Assembly (NCBI GenBank): GCA_963691655.1
Contig: OY829329.1
Coordinates: 13,344,708-13,408,707 of the forward strand
DNA from: Toxonevra muliebris
Lineage: Eukaryota; Arthropoda; Insecta; Diptera; Pallopteridae
DNA length: 64,000 bases
Direction: 5' to 3'
A program made the translations under genes and the position numbers. Below the pieces are notes generated by a model. The model searched no databases, had not been told where the DNA came from, and saw nothing but the letters and a program-made list of their open reading frames with translations. Below are positions 10,909 to 22,900 of this stretch, piece after piece (the stretch's first letter is position 1; each line of letters begins with the position of its first letter).

Positions 10909-13900
10909 CTATAGGAAAAAATAAGCCAAAAAAAGAAGATATGAAAATAAATACACTCGACTAGTAACTAAAATATATACATATATAAGTATGTACATTA
11001 GGGTGTCCCTTATTTTTCTAAGTTATTTTTTTTTTTTGACGCATATCCTCTAATTTTTTTTTATTCTAACATAAAACACTTGGAAAAAAAATTTGAGGTC
11101 ATTTGGAGTTCATTAACCTGTGCCGAGTTGCACCGAATCATCTCAATACAAGTGAAGGCGATAGGTATTTAAGGCGAATTCTATTGTTTTGTAATATATA
11201 TTTTAATTTAGTAGTCCAAGAAAAAATAGCTTCAAATTGTGTAAAAAAAACTTGTGAACTTCTGTCAAGTTTGGCGAGAATTATTGGGAGTATGAATGTA
11301 TAAACTCGTATTTTTTTCGTAATTTGGACATTTATTGTGAAAAAGTGATTATAAATTTATTTTTTTAAGTATTGTCCATCGTTAGCCACAATCTTTTTCC
11401 AACTTTCTGTTAGCATATGGATTCCGCGTCGAAAGAACTCCTCATCTTTTGAGGCTATCCACGGATCGACCCATTTTTTGAGTTCTTCGAAAGAACGGAA
11501 GTGCTGTTCAGCCAGGCCATGTGTCATCGATCGGAACAAGTGGTAATCAGAAGGAGCAATGTCTGGAGAATACGGCGGGTGGGGTAGCACTTCCCATTTC
11601 AGCGTTTCCAAGTTTGTTTTTACTTGCCTTGCAACATGCGGCCGAGCATTGTCGTGCTGAAGAATAACTTAATGCTCGGCTCAAACGCATCAATTGTAGT
11701 CGGTAGCGGTCACCAGTGATCGTTTCATTCGGTTTCAACAGCTCATAATACACGCACGACACCTTTCATATCCCACCAAATACACAGCATGAGCTTGGAT
11801 CCATGGATGTTAGGCTTTGCCGTTGATGTTGATGCATGTCCGGGCGGTCCCTATGATTTTTTAAGCTTTGGGTTATCATAACGTTTCCACTTTTCATCGC
11901 CTGTCACAATACGATGCAGAAAACCTTTTCTTTTCTGTCGTTCAATCAGCAGTTCACATGTGAAAAATCGTCGTTCGACGTCTTTCGGCTTCAATTCGTA
12001 CGGCACTTAATTTTCTTGCTTTTGAATCATTCCCAATGCTTTTAATCGTTTAGAAATGGTTGATTGATCAACTCCTAAAGATTCTGCAAGTTCTTGTTGC
12101 ATTTGACATGAATCTTCTTCGAGTAATGCTTTCAATTCTTCATCTTCGAACTTTTTCGGGCCGCCTGAACGTTCCCTGTCTTCAACATCAAAATCAGCAC
12201 TTTTGAAACGGGCATACCACACCTGACACATTCTAACGTCTATAGCACAGTCAGGATTACAAAAAAATCGAAGAAAATGCAGCATAAGAATATGCAGAAT
12301 AAGCGACGCAACTGGGAAAATTATTTTCTTTATATTGATGTAGTTGATTTTAATGAAACTTGATATCTCGCTGGGGTCGCTGATTGCGAATCTGACAGTA
12401 GATTTTCGAAATTCAAAATGGCGGATCCAATATGGCTACAGTGACTATAAATATAAATAAAAAAACAGAACACAAATTTTTTTTTTAAATAAATTTGGTT
12501 CTTTATTGAACATAGTATTATTTACTCTTAATTTCCACCTCCTTTAACACGATCAGAAAAAAATAAAAAAATAAAAAATTAGTGGAAAAGATAAAAAACT
12601 AGTGGAAAAGGAAAAAAGGGAGAAACAGAGGATAATGAAAGAAAAGAAAAAACAACTAGAATATTTATCATCGACAGTACCATCTACTTCTTGAGCCTTA
12701 GCTGAATTTTTAATACCATTGGAATACGACGATGACATATTCCCATAGAAATTTAAATTTGTAAATGGTTTTAATTTTGCTTTTTAATGGTGCGAACCCA
12801 CGAGAAAGCATTTCGCTGAAATTCGGCATTTCTAATTTAGGTGGACACACGACAAAAAACGAATCTCAATTCCGTATTTTGACGGATTTTAAGCTTAGAG
12901 AAGAAGTAGAATTTTTGTGTGTGTTTTGTGCAAATAAAAATAAATATCCTTTCAATTGTATTTGGCAACCAAGAGTTTATATAATAATTATGGAAAATTG
13001 GAGGAATGGCCATGAGTTACTCTCCATTATTTTATTGTTTCGCGTATTAAATATTGCAAGAGCAGCTGTTATGAAAACAAAATCTAAAATGTCAAAAAAA
13101 TGTAATAGATCTTAAATTTTTCCTGTTTTACAACCTTATGTTTGTTAATTTTTTAATTTCAGTCGCATTTCAATGAAATGAGACTGAAATGCAGAATTTC
13201 ATTTGACACTTTTTGTATGGCGAAACTCTGTATTTGAAACGCATTTCAACGAAATGTTAAATTTGCCTGAAATGCACTCTCGCGTGTCCGCATTATAAGG
13301 TAGAGTTACATACCACGCGTCAACGCGTCAACGCTTTTCGTGCGTCAAAAGTGTTTTCCGTGTTCTACAATTTCTGCGCGTTTCACGCGTCGAGCTACAC
13401 AGCTCGTTTTCTGCGCGTTCTTCCCGTCTTTAAAATATCGGCTGATTTATGTGGCATAAAATTTTTTATTTTTCTGCATTAATTATTCTTCCATTTTTAC
13501 CTTTTTTTTTTATTTGTATTTTTATAAATTTTAGCTTAAGAAAACTATGTAAGAACATAGAAAGTTGTTTCCTGACTGTAAGAAAAAAACTCTGAAGGGA
13601 AAATATGCACAATAAATTTAACTTTTTTTTATTTTTGAGTAATTATCAGTATTCTATTGTTTTTTCTTTTTTTAAATTGAATTCTATCATAAAAATTAAT
13701 TAAGTTTAAAAAAAAAAAATAAATTATCCTTCATACCGAATTTCCATGTTGACTTTGCGGTCTACTCGGCACAGGTTACCATGATCTTAGGAGAATAATA
13801 TTTTAGAACTGGTAAGGCTATAGTTGCTTGAAAAAAATTGAAATTGAAAAAAAAAAAAATTGGCTCATATAAGGGACACCCTAATGTACATATATACATA

Positions 13901-16900
13901 TGTATGTATTTCAAACTTTAACTCTTATCCCTTCTGGTTAGTGTTGCAGATCCTTTCGATTCCTTTACTTTCATATGAGAAAATAAAATCATTTCATGGA
14001 GAAAATTAAGTTTTTGTTTAAATTTTTGGATCAATTTCGTTGTCTTTGGTTCGTTGTCATTTTTTGTTGTTGTTTGTTTTCTTTATTATTAGTAGTAATA
14101 AAGTATTGCAATGAGTAATGAGTACATGTAGAGTGAAGTACCAGGCGTTTTAAAACTACGAGTTTCTACGTTCTTCGATTAACCCATTTTTGTAAATATT
14201 TGATAGATTACTTCTATCTGTGTTAGAAAGCCAACTTCAAATAAATTACAATATTTATTTACCCCATCTGGTCACACTAAGGTTTAAAAATGTTCAAGTG
14301 AAAATTAGAGACACAAATTTCATGCATGATAAAATTTTTTTTCTATAGTTAGCATTGATTTTCAAATTTGAAATTTTAAATTTCAAATGTCTGCTATATG
14401 AAGGAAAAAGACAAAAAGACCTGATAATAATTTTTTAGGTATTTTTGTCTTTTTCTTTCATATAGCAGACATTGGAAATCTATTTGAAAAAAAAAATTGT
14501 ATCGTGCATGAAATTTAGGTCTCTAGTTATGACCTTTCCGTAGAAAAGAGATTTAAAGGTTATTTGAAAACCCTATAAAGAGGCGTGGTTCTAGACCAAA
14601 GTGAAAAATGATAGAAATTTGTTTGAAAAATTTAATCAAAAAATATTCGGATCAAAAATTCTTTCTTCTGAGTTCCACCTTTAATCCAACGACACTAAAA
14701 AACATCTCGGTAAGGCCTGTAAAATCAAGCAAATACCTAGGCCCTGAACACTTTGTACCCAATGTGTACTATGAGAAGCAATGTTCCTCTAACGATTGCA
14801 GATCCAGAGATTTCGTCTCCTTAAATTTTTGTTTTTTTGTTTTGTTTTTTTGATTAGTGGTTGGTGGTGAAAATGTATAAAATTTGTATTGGTAAGGGGG
14901 GAAAATCAGTAAAATTGAAAAAACCTTTCGATCTAAAGAGATTGCGCTCTGTGCTTTCCTTGACATTGAGGGTGCCTTCGATAATACTGGATTCGGTTCT
15001 ATTTCCTGAGCTCTGGAACTTAAGGGTATTGATTCCCAATCCATTACCTGGATGGATGCCATGCTGAAGGAGCGTGAAATCTCATCCATGCTAAGCAAAG
15101 CCGCTGTGTGCATTCAGGCTGTAAAAGGCTGCCTACAAGGCAGTGCTCTATCACCTCTATTGTGGTCCTTGGTAATTGATGACCTTTTGACCAAACTAGA
15201 TGAGTCTGGTTTTGAGGCCATCGGTTATGCGGATGATTTGGTAATCATAGTCTCGTTAATCATCTCTCAGATGTTTTATTTCTTTCCTTTCCTTTCTCCT
15301 TTTCTTCAGTTGGACCCAAGTATGCAAAGAGTTTTCAGCCGTGCGCTTTCCTGGTTCACCTGATCGGACGTCTGTATTAAAGATAGCGAATATATTCACC
15401 TCCTGCTATTCGAAACTAACTATATACAATCGTTTGTATGTATGTAAAAAATGAACCGATTCCATTTTCACTTACATAAATTAGTAATAAATAAATTCTA
15501 CCTTTCTTACTTTGCCATATGTACATGTACCGTCTTAAACCTTTAATTTCGTATATAAATCCGCACTAATGACACAGTAAGTGTATGTAAGTACAATTAC
15601 ACATAGACACACATATTTCAGTGTGTATGTGTTTGTTCACGTGTATGCACCCAGTTGGAAATCACATTGTGTTAGTTAAAGTCAGAAAGTGATGTCTGTA
15701 AAATAATTTCAGAATAGGTATATGTTTTTAAGCCTGTTAGCTTGAAATTATAAATGATAGAGGCGGTTGAGAATCAATTCTGCTGCCACCTCAGCTTAGC
15801 GCAACTTCCTGGATCAAGCATTGATGAATACTTCAAATGTAAATGCTTAGAAACAGCTCAACTGTTTATTACACAGGTCTATAAAAAATGGGATCTGGTA
15901 TATAACCTTCAAAGTAACCCAAAAAAGCCATTTTTTCGAGTATAGCCAAAAAAAATTCCGACATGATGGGCAAATTCTGACCTCGGATTCAGTTTCTACT
16001 CAAGAAATCACTTTGAAAATGACCCTCAGCTGCCCAATAACGAAACTTCATGGACTCACTAGCGGATCCAGAGATTTTTTTTAAGGACAGTTCTTTTTCC
16101 GTTCTTTGAAAATTTGTTTTTGATTTGTGATCAGCTATCAAAGTTCATGAGATTTCCATCGATGAGGAAGGGTCTTTTACCCTAAAACGTCCCACTAAAA
16201 TCCATTAGTGCGCGGACTATATTAAATTGGAATTTCGGGGCCACATTTTTGGAGAACTTGATAGTGGTATTTGATCGGCTTTTAATCTGGATTTCAATCC
16301 GACTTTTGTCTGATTTTCATCAGAATTTTAATTTTGATCAGAATCTTCGTTTGAATTTGGTCCGGTTTTCGTTCCGGTTTTCGTTCCGGATTTTGGTTTG
16401 ATTTTTGGACTGTTTTTAGGTTGAATTTTGTTTGAATTTATGCTAACTTTCACCTGAATTTGGTCTAGATTTTGATATAAGATGTGGTCCGAATCTGGTC
16501 TCTATCTTGTCTGAGTTTTCGTTAAAATTTAGGTGTAAATTTGGTCTGAATTTCAATAAGTTTTATAGTATAGTTTTTGATTGATTTTGTTCTTTTTTTG
16601 GTATGATTTTTGGGTTGAATTTGTTCTCATTTTAGTGTGAATTTTGTATGAATCTAAGGTTGAATTTGTTCTCATTTTAGTGTGAATTTTGTATGAATCT
16701 AAAGTTGAATTTGTTCTCATTTTAGTGTGAATTTTGTATAAATCTAAGGTTGAATTTGTTCTCATTTTAGTGTGAATTTTGTATGAATCTAAGGTTGAAT
16801 TTGTTCTCATTTTAGTGTGAATTTTGTATGAATCTTAGTTTGAATTTGTTCTCTTATTAATCTAAATTTTGGCATGATTTTTAATTGGTTTGAGTTTAGT

Positions 16901-19900
16901 CTTCTTTCCGTTTGAAATTTGGTCTAAATTTGATTGATTTGATTTTTGGTTTCAAATTGTTCTCCTTTTGGTGTGAATTTCGGTTTAAATTTTGGCATGA
17001 GTTTTAGTCTAAATTTTGGCTCAATTTGGTCTTCTTTCTGGTATAAATTTGGTCTGAATTTTCATTTGATTTTTAGTAGAAATTTATTTCGAGCTTTTAG
17101 CTTGAATTTCGATTTGAATTTGTCCTCCTTTCGGTGTGAATTTGGTCGAAATTTGGTCCTAATTTTGGTCAACTTTTAGTGTGAGTTTTGGGATGACTTT
17201 GAACTAAGATTTATGTGAAATTTGGTATGAAATTTGATCAGATTTATAATATTTTTTTAGTAGACTATGAAAATTAAATCTAGGTGTTAATTTTCAAAGT
17301 TTCTAGACAAGTTTTTGACCTAAGGTTTATTTGAAATTCGGCATGAAATTTGATCAGACTTCTAAACTAGTTTTTGTTTTTGGTTTTGATCTGGTTTTTG
17401 GTATCAATTTTGGTCAAATTATTAGTTTAATAATTTTCTTATAATTTAACAAAATTTGTTTTCTCAAAACTCAAATCTTAGATCCAGCTCTGGTGAGCAC
17501 TTGTATGAGTAAATCAGGAATGAATCTTGAATCCTCATGAATACCAAATATTAACATCTGGGTACACATAAACATATACATATGTATGTGTGTGTGTACT
17601 CGCTTATTGCATTGTAATGTATATGCTTGAATTTCCCTTGCCTGCAAATTATTCGCACTTCGCTAGCAATGAATTTCCCAAGTTGCTGGCTGTGTGAAAC
17701 TTCTAACCCAAAAAAAAAGAAAAAAATTCTTAAAATTCTTAGGTGGTTGCTTCTTTTACTTTATATTTTGTCTTGAGAGAGCATCATACACTATTTTCTT
17801 ATTCCTTTTTTCTAGTATTTTTTTCTATTGCTAGCTAGCTCTACAGGGTCTAACGTTGGCAGCGGTGAAAATTGAAACTGACTGCTGGAAAATTAACTCC
17901 AATAGTGGGGATTTTTTTTCAACGTTTCATTTTTTTTTTTTTTGTTTTTTTTTTTTCTTTTGTAAAAGCTTATGTTGCCACCTAAATGCCACTGTAGTAT
18001 GCTTAACTCTAACAGTATGTATGTATGTATGTGAGTATGTGTAAGAAGAGAACTCGATATGTGAGAGAGATTGTATTGCAAGCTTGTATGTGTGAGTATG
18101 TGATGTCAAATAAAATGTGTTGCGGTAAGTCAAAATGCCGAATGAACAACGAATCGACCGAATGAACGAGCAAACATAATGCAACGAAAGTCACTTTAGT
18201 GTGTGTGTATGTGTGTGTGTGTGTGTGGGTGTGTAAGAGAGAGCTGCTTGACTTAGACTTGGGTTAGTTTTCTCCCAGTACAATTTCTCACATATACATA
18301 CATACAAATCAGAGTTGCAATTGCAGTTTGTATATATGTACGTGTGTGATTTTGTGCATTGTACGCTTGACTTCATTTCTCTGTACTCTGCAGCACTCAC
18401 ATACATATACACCCGGCACACTTGAAGAATTTATTCGATCGTAACTTACCTTCCGCTCCGTTTGTCATGCCGTTCATGTTGCTGCCACTGCCGCCGATGA
18501 CTCCAACGTTTCCTCCTGTATTTGCTGCTCCTGTTCCTTGTGCACCATCACTGGTACCACCCCCACCACCAGCACCGCCGCCGCCCACAGGACCTCCTAT
18601 TGCTAGTATATCGTTTTCTTGCAGTTGATGATTTGTAAAGAGATTCTCTTTAGCTCGCACCACCTCATTGAGACCCTTGTTGTGGTTTGATGATTGCTTG
18701 CGCCGTGGTTTCGGTGTCGTATGCACGTAAGGTGTTGGTGTCGTTGTCGGTTTGGGCGGTAATCGTAGCTCTGCAACAAATTGTACCAATTATGAAATTT
18801 TCTTCTAGTTGATATTGTTGTTGCTATTGTTGGCGACTGCTCGCTTTTGAATGTATGAATTGAATGCGGTTACATTTTGCGATTTTATTTTTTTTTTCTC
18901 AGTAGTTTCAGTAAAAGCCACAAACTGAACCTCCAACCCTCCCTCACACCCCATAAGTGTCTCCTCTTTCCATGCCATACATACATCAAAATCACATCTC
19001 ACATTTCACTCAACATAACTACATATGTATGTAGATAGGTGCATAGCAGATGCTTCTCTTCCCCCCCACCCCCGCTGAGATTTGGTTTTAGCTTTTGTCA
19101 TTTTGTGTGTGCGCTTATGTGGAAATGTTCTTTCGTGCCAGATTTCAACAAAAATGAAGAGATGGTTTTGGTTTTCTTGCTTGTCGGTTTTTGTTGGTTA
19201 CAGGTGAATTGCATTTGCCAGAAAATTATTTGCAGAATTGAATTGTTTTGCGTCAAATTATTTTCTTCATTTACTTCTTTATATTTTTTTTTGCATTCTT
19301 CACCTTTCCTTTCTTTCTTCTGTAACTTGACAATTTTGTGTAATATTTTGACAAATGGTAAATTTCCACTCGATGTAACGACGTTGAAGTTCACTCACTC
19401 ATTCATGCAATTTTTGGCTTAAATTAATTTTATATTTTAGTGTTTCTTGGAAATTGAGCAAGTAATTTATTTTAATTAAAAATATACTATATCGGTGAAG
19501 CCAGCAATTGAAGTTCGAGTATCATGCTTTAGAATGCGGACATTTTGGCATTAGCCACAAATTTAATAGCCGGTTTCTTAATTGGTTTCTTACTGCGGTA
19601 AATGCGCAGTTTGTGTGGAACGCTCAAATCTACATTAAGAATTTTAATAAGAGTGGTTACTCCCTTACGGAGAGAGAGCACAATTAGCGCTAGAGTGCGG
19701 GGTATTTGCTCTTTATTATATAGAGCCAATTCGCGAGATTCCGAAATTGGAGGAGTTTTCAAGTTTGGAGATCTTGGTTATGTCGTCTAGAAAAGTTTCG
19801 TGGATGGATTTTAGTCTGGTCCTAGCAAGAGCCGGGCAATAACAGAGAAAGTGGATTAGAGTCTCTCTTCCTTCAAGGATATTGCAGCTTCTGTAGTGCG

Positions 19901-22900
19901 TGTTGAGTGGGATATGGAATCTGCCCAATGTCCCGTCAGTACTGCAGTCAATCCGGCTACATCAGATCGGGTGTGACAAAGATGGTTAAATTTTGGTCAT
20001 GTTTTCTTGGTTACGTCGCATATGGAAAGCTTTTTCCATCTGCTATCTTCAAGGGTAAGGAAATAAGAGAGTATATCAGCCTTGATTTTATTCAGGAAGA
20101 TTGCTACAGATTGCGCCTGAGTTAAATCCAGAACTGAACCTCGCCTCGCTAATTCATCGGCCCTCTCATTGCCTTCAATGTTCCTGTGATCAGGAAATCA
20201 AATAAGGTCAATGTCTAGCCTATGACCTTAGGGTGGCGAATATTTGCCTGCATTGGTTGATTAATCTAGAGGATATTATGTCTAAGCCTAGAGCCTTGAT
20301 TGCCGCTTGGCTGTCTGTGAAGCTAGCTACTTTAGCCCTCCTTTAAATTTTGGTCAGTGCTTTGCAGGCTTCTCTGATCGCCAGAAGTTCGGCCTGGAAA
20401 ACACTGGCTTCATTCGGGAGTCTAAGAGATTCAGCAATATTGAGGTGTTCTGAGTAGACTTCCGCACAGACCCGCTGTGTAGCCTTGACATGTCGGTATA
20501 GAGTCCTACCTCAAGACCAGCTCCCACACGTTTTCTTCTCCAATCTACTTTTGTTGGAAACGAGGTGTCAAAGCCGTTCTTGAAGTTTAATTTGGGTATC
20601 ATGTAGTCAGTGTTATGTTCGTTTGGTATATTCTGTATTTGTGATATAATTCAGCTGTGTCCGTAATTTTTGACACTCCAGGACCCCATTTCTCCGAGTC
20701 TGACTGTACTTGAGGCAGCGGAAGCTTTGGTATATAGTTCAATAGAAACGCGTTTAGATTATTTAAATCTTCAGTAACCTCAATCATTTTTTTTTTCCAA
20801 ATGGTTAAACAGAATTATTGCAAAACAAAAAGTTTTGCCCTTCAAGGATTAATTTCTGAAACCTAGGTGGTTTTGATCTTCAGTTACACTTACTATATTT
20901 CAATGGAGAATGTTTCTTGTTTTTTTCCAGTAATTAATGAAATTTTCTCAATCCGCACTTCAAAATCAGGAATCTCATGTTCTGAACCACTGGCAGGAGG
21001 GTCGAGTTAGATGCATTGTTGATTAGTTTACCACATTCGGAAAAAATGTTTGAGTAATCAGACCAGAGGGAACTTGGAAATCACAAATAAAGATTCCATT
21101 CTTCAGAAACAAAACCGCTTATGGAGACCCCAAGTATTTTTCAATCAGACAAATTTTCTAGAGACTATGAATGTGAGTTCTAAGGATATGTCGAATTACA
21201 ATAAAAAAAATTTATAGATTGGTCTTTCATATACCAAAAATATGGGTTTTGGATCTACGCAGCGGAAGCCACACACATGATAGAAGAAAATCTGAATACA
21301 GGGCAGAGATGTGCGTAATCAACTAATTTTTTCAATTAACTAATTAGTCAACTAAAATTTTAGTCATGACTAACGAATCATGAGTAAATTTATTCAAGAA
21401 TAAATAATTAGCTATATTCAAGAATAATAATTAGATATCACTAAATGAAAATAACCACTCTAGACGATCTCGATAGTCTAGTGGATAGTGCACTAAACTT
21501 TCATCCATAAGGTTGCGGGTTCGATTTCCGTCTTGGTCTGGTAATTAATTCTCATAAACTTCTTATATTCACTATCAATATGAAGTGGATGAGAATTATA
21601 AGAATGAGTACAAGTACACACCTTGGTTGGTAATGGCAAAACCATCGAGCTGATAAAAAATTGCCACACAGCGGTTCGGAATCGGCTTTAAACTGTAGGT
21701 CCTACCATCGCCATTGTGTGTTTAGTGGCAGAGTGCCAGACTCTTGTTTCTGGAGACCCGAGTTCGATTCTCAGCTTGGGTATGTTTCTTATCTATCTTT
21801 CTCTCTTCCTTTCTTTCTTTCCTGGGGCTTTGGTAGATCTTATAGGTCGCAGTGCCTGACTTTCGAGTCGTCCTTCCTTCAAATAATAATAATAATAATC
21901 ATCACTAAATGAATTAGTCGTTAGTCATTTAATGGTTAATTTTACTTATGTATATCAAATTTAGGCTGAAACTTATTAAGTTGTTCTTCAGATGAGTTAA
22001 ATTTGCCCTGAGTTCTACGGTTGGGAAAATAAGTGTCCGCCTATCAGGCAGAGATGCTGGGTTAAGTGCATGCACTGGGCCACCTTATTGAGAGACAGGT
22101 CAATGGCAAGAGAATTGTCATTGCCCTTAACAATGAGTTAGTGATTAAGTGTAGCGGACAGATATAGCCTCTAGGTTGGCCATGAATTGTGTACAAGAAC
22201 TCAATGAGCGAGCTCGTGTAAACGAGCTTGCACTGATGTGGGTGAGAGGACATCCGGGCATAGAGTAAAATGATACTGCTGACCTTTTGGTTAAAAAAAA
22301 TTCAACAGATTTATTTTGTGAACCAGAATCACGCATCGCCATTTAAAGACATTGGTAATGGATTGGTGGAGAGCTGTTAAAACAGTGAAAAAACTCTGAA
22401 CATCGTTAAAGATGGGAGGAGACCACTGACTGCAGGCAGTCAAAAATGGTCGTGAAGTGGTCGTGTAGTGAGTAAACTAAAGTCGTCGGACTAAACTGAA
22501 AGACTTTAAGCTTGACTACGTTGACTGCGTTGACTACGGGTCACGGCCTTTTCAGGTATACCTCAAGAAGATGAAACTTGTTAAGGATGACACCTGTAAG
22601 CTGTGTCTGGAGGAACTGGATACAGCGGCGCACTTGTTGTGTCATTGTCCAGTCATTGATACGTTAATGAATCTGAGATTGGCCTCCTGGTCTATAAGGA
22701 AATGCTTTGCGTAGACGCAGGATGCCAATACTCGGAGCACGCTCGTTTACGAGTCTTTAGATTAAAGGCATCAGGCGGTAGAGGACGAAAAGGGATACGT
22801 CGGGGTTGAATTCAGCTAATCCCCAAAGTAATAATAAATAAAAATATTAACTTGTTTTACATATCGTTAGGTATATACCAAAATCACGAATGTGCACAAA

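Larger units (their letters stand above)
11001..13881. mobile_element. TA-flanked inverted-repeat element containing a mariner insertion or body
   Basis: GGGTGTCCCTTAT at 11001 and ATAAGGGACACCC ending at 13881 are inverted, each flanked by TA within a shared tgtacat/atgtaca palindrome. A second inverted pair further in (aacctgtgccgagt at about 11115, actcggcacaggtt at about 13766) shows the terminal repeats are over 100 bp with drift. The element carries a dead mariner transposase and another inverted-repeat insert (12785-13296). It sits entirely in the last intron of the Ig gene, 92 bp upstream of the terminal exon. Confidence 0.75.

Noticed and set aside
18422..18628. Plus-strand Pro-rich frame
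   Set aside because: Antisense of the Gly-rich stalk exon.
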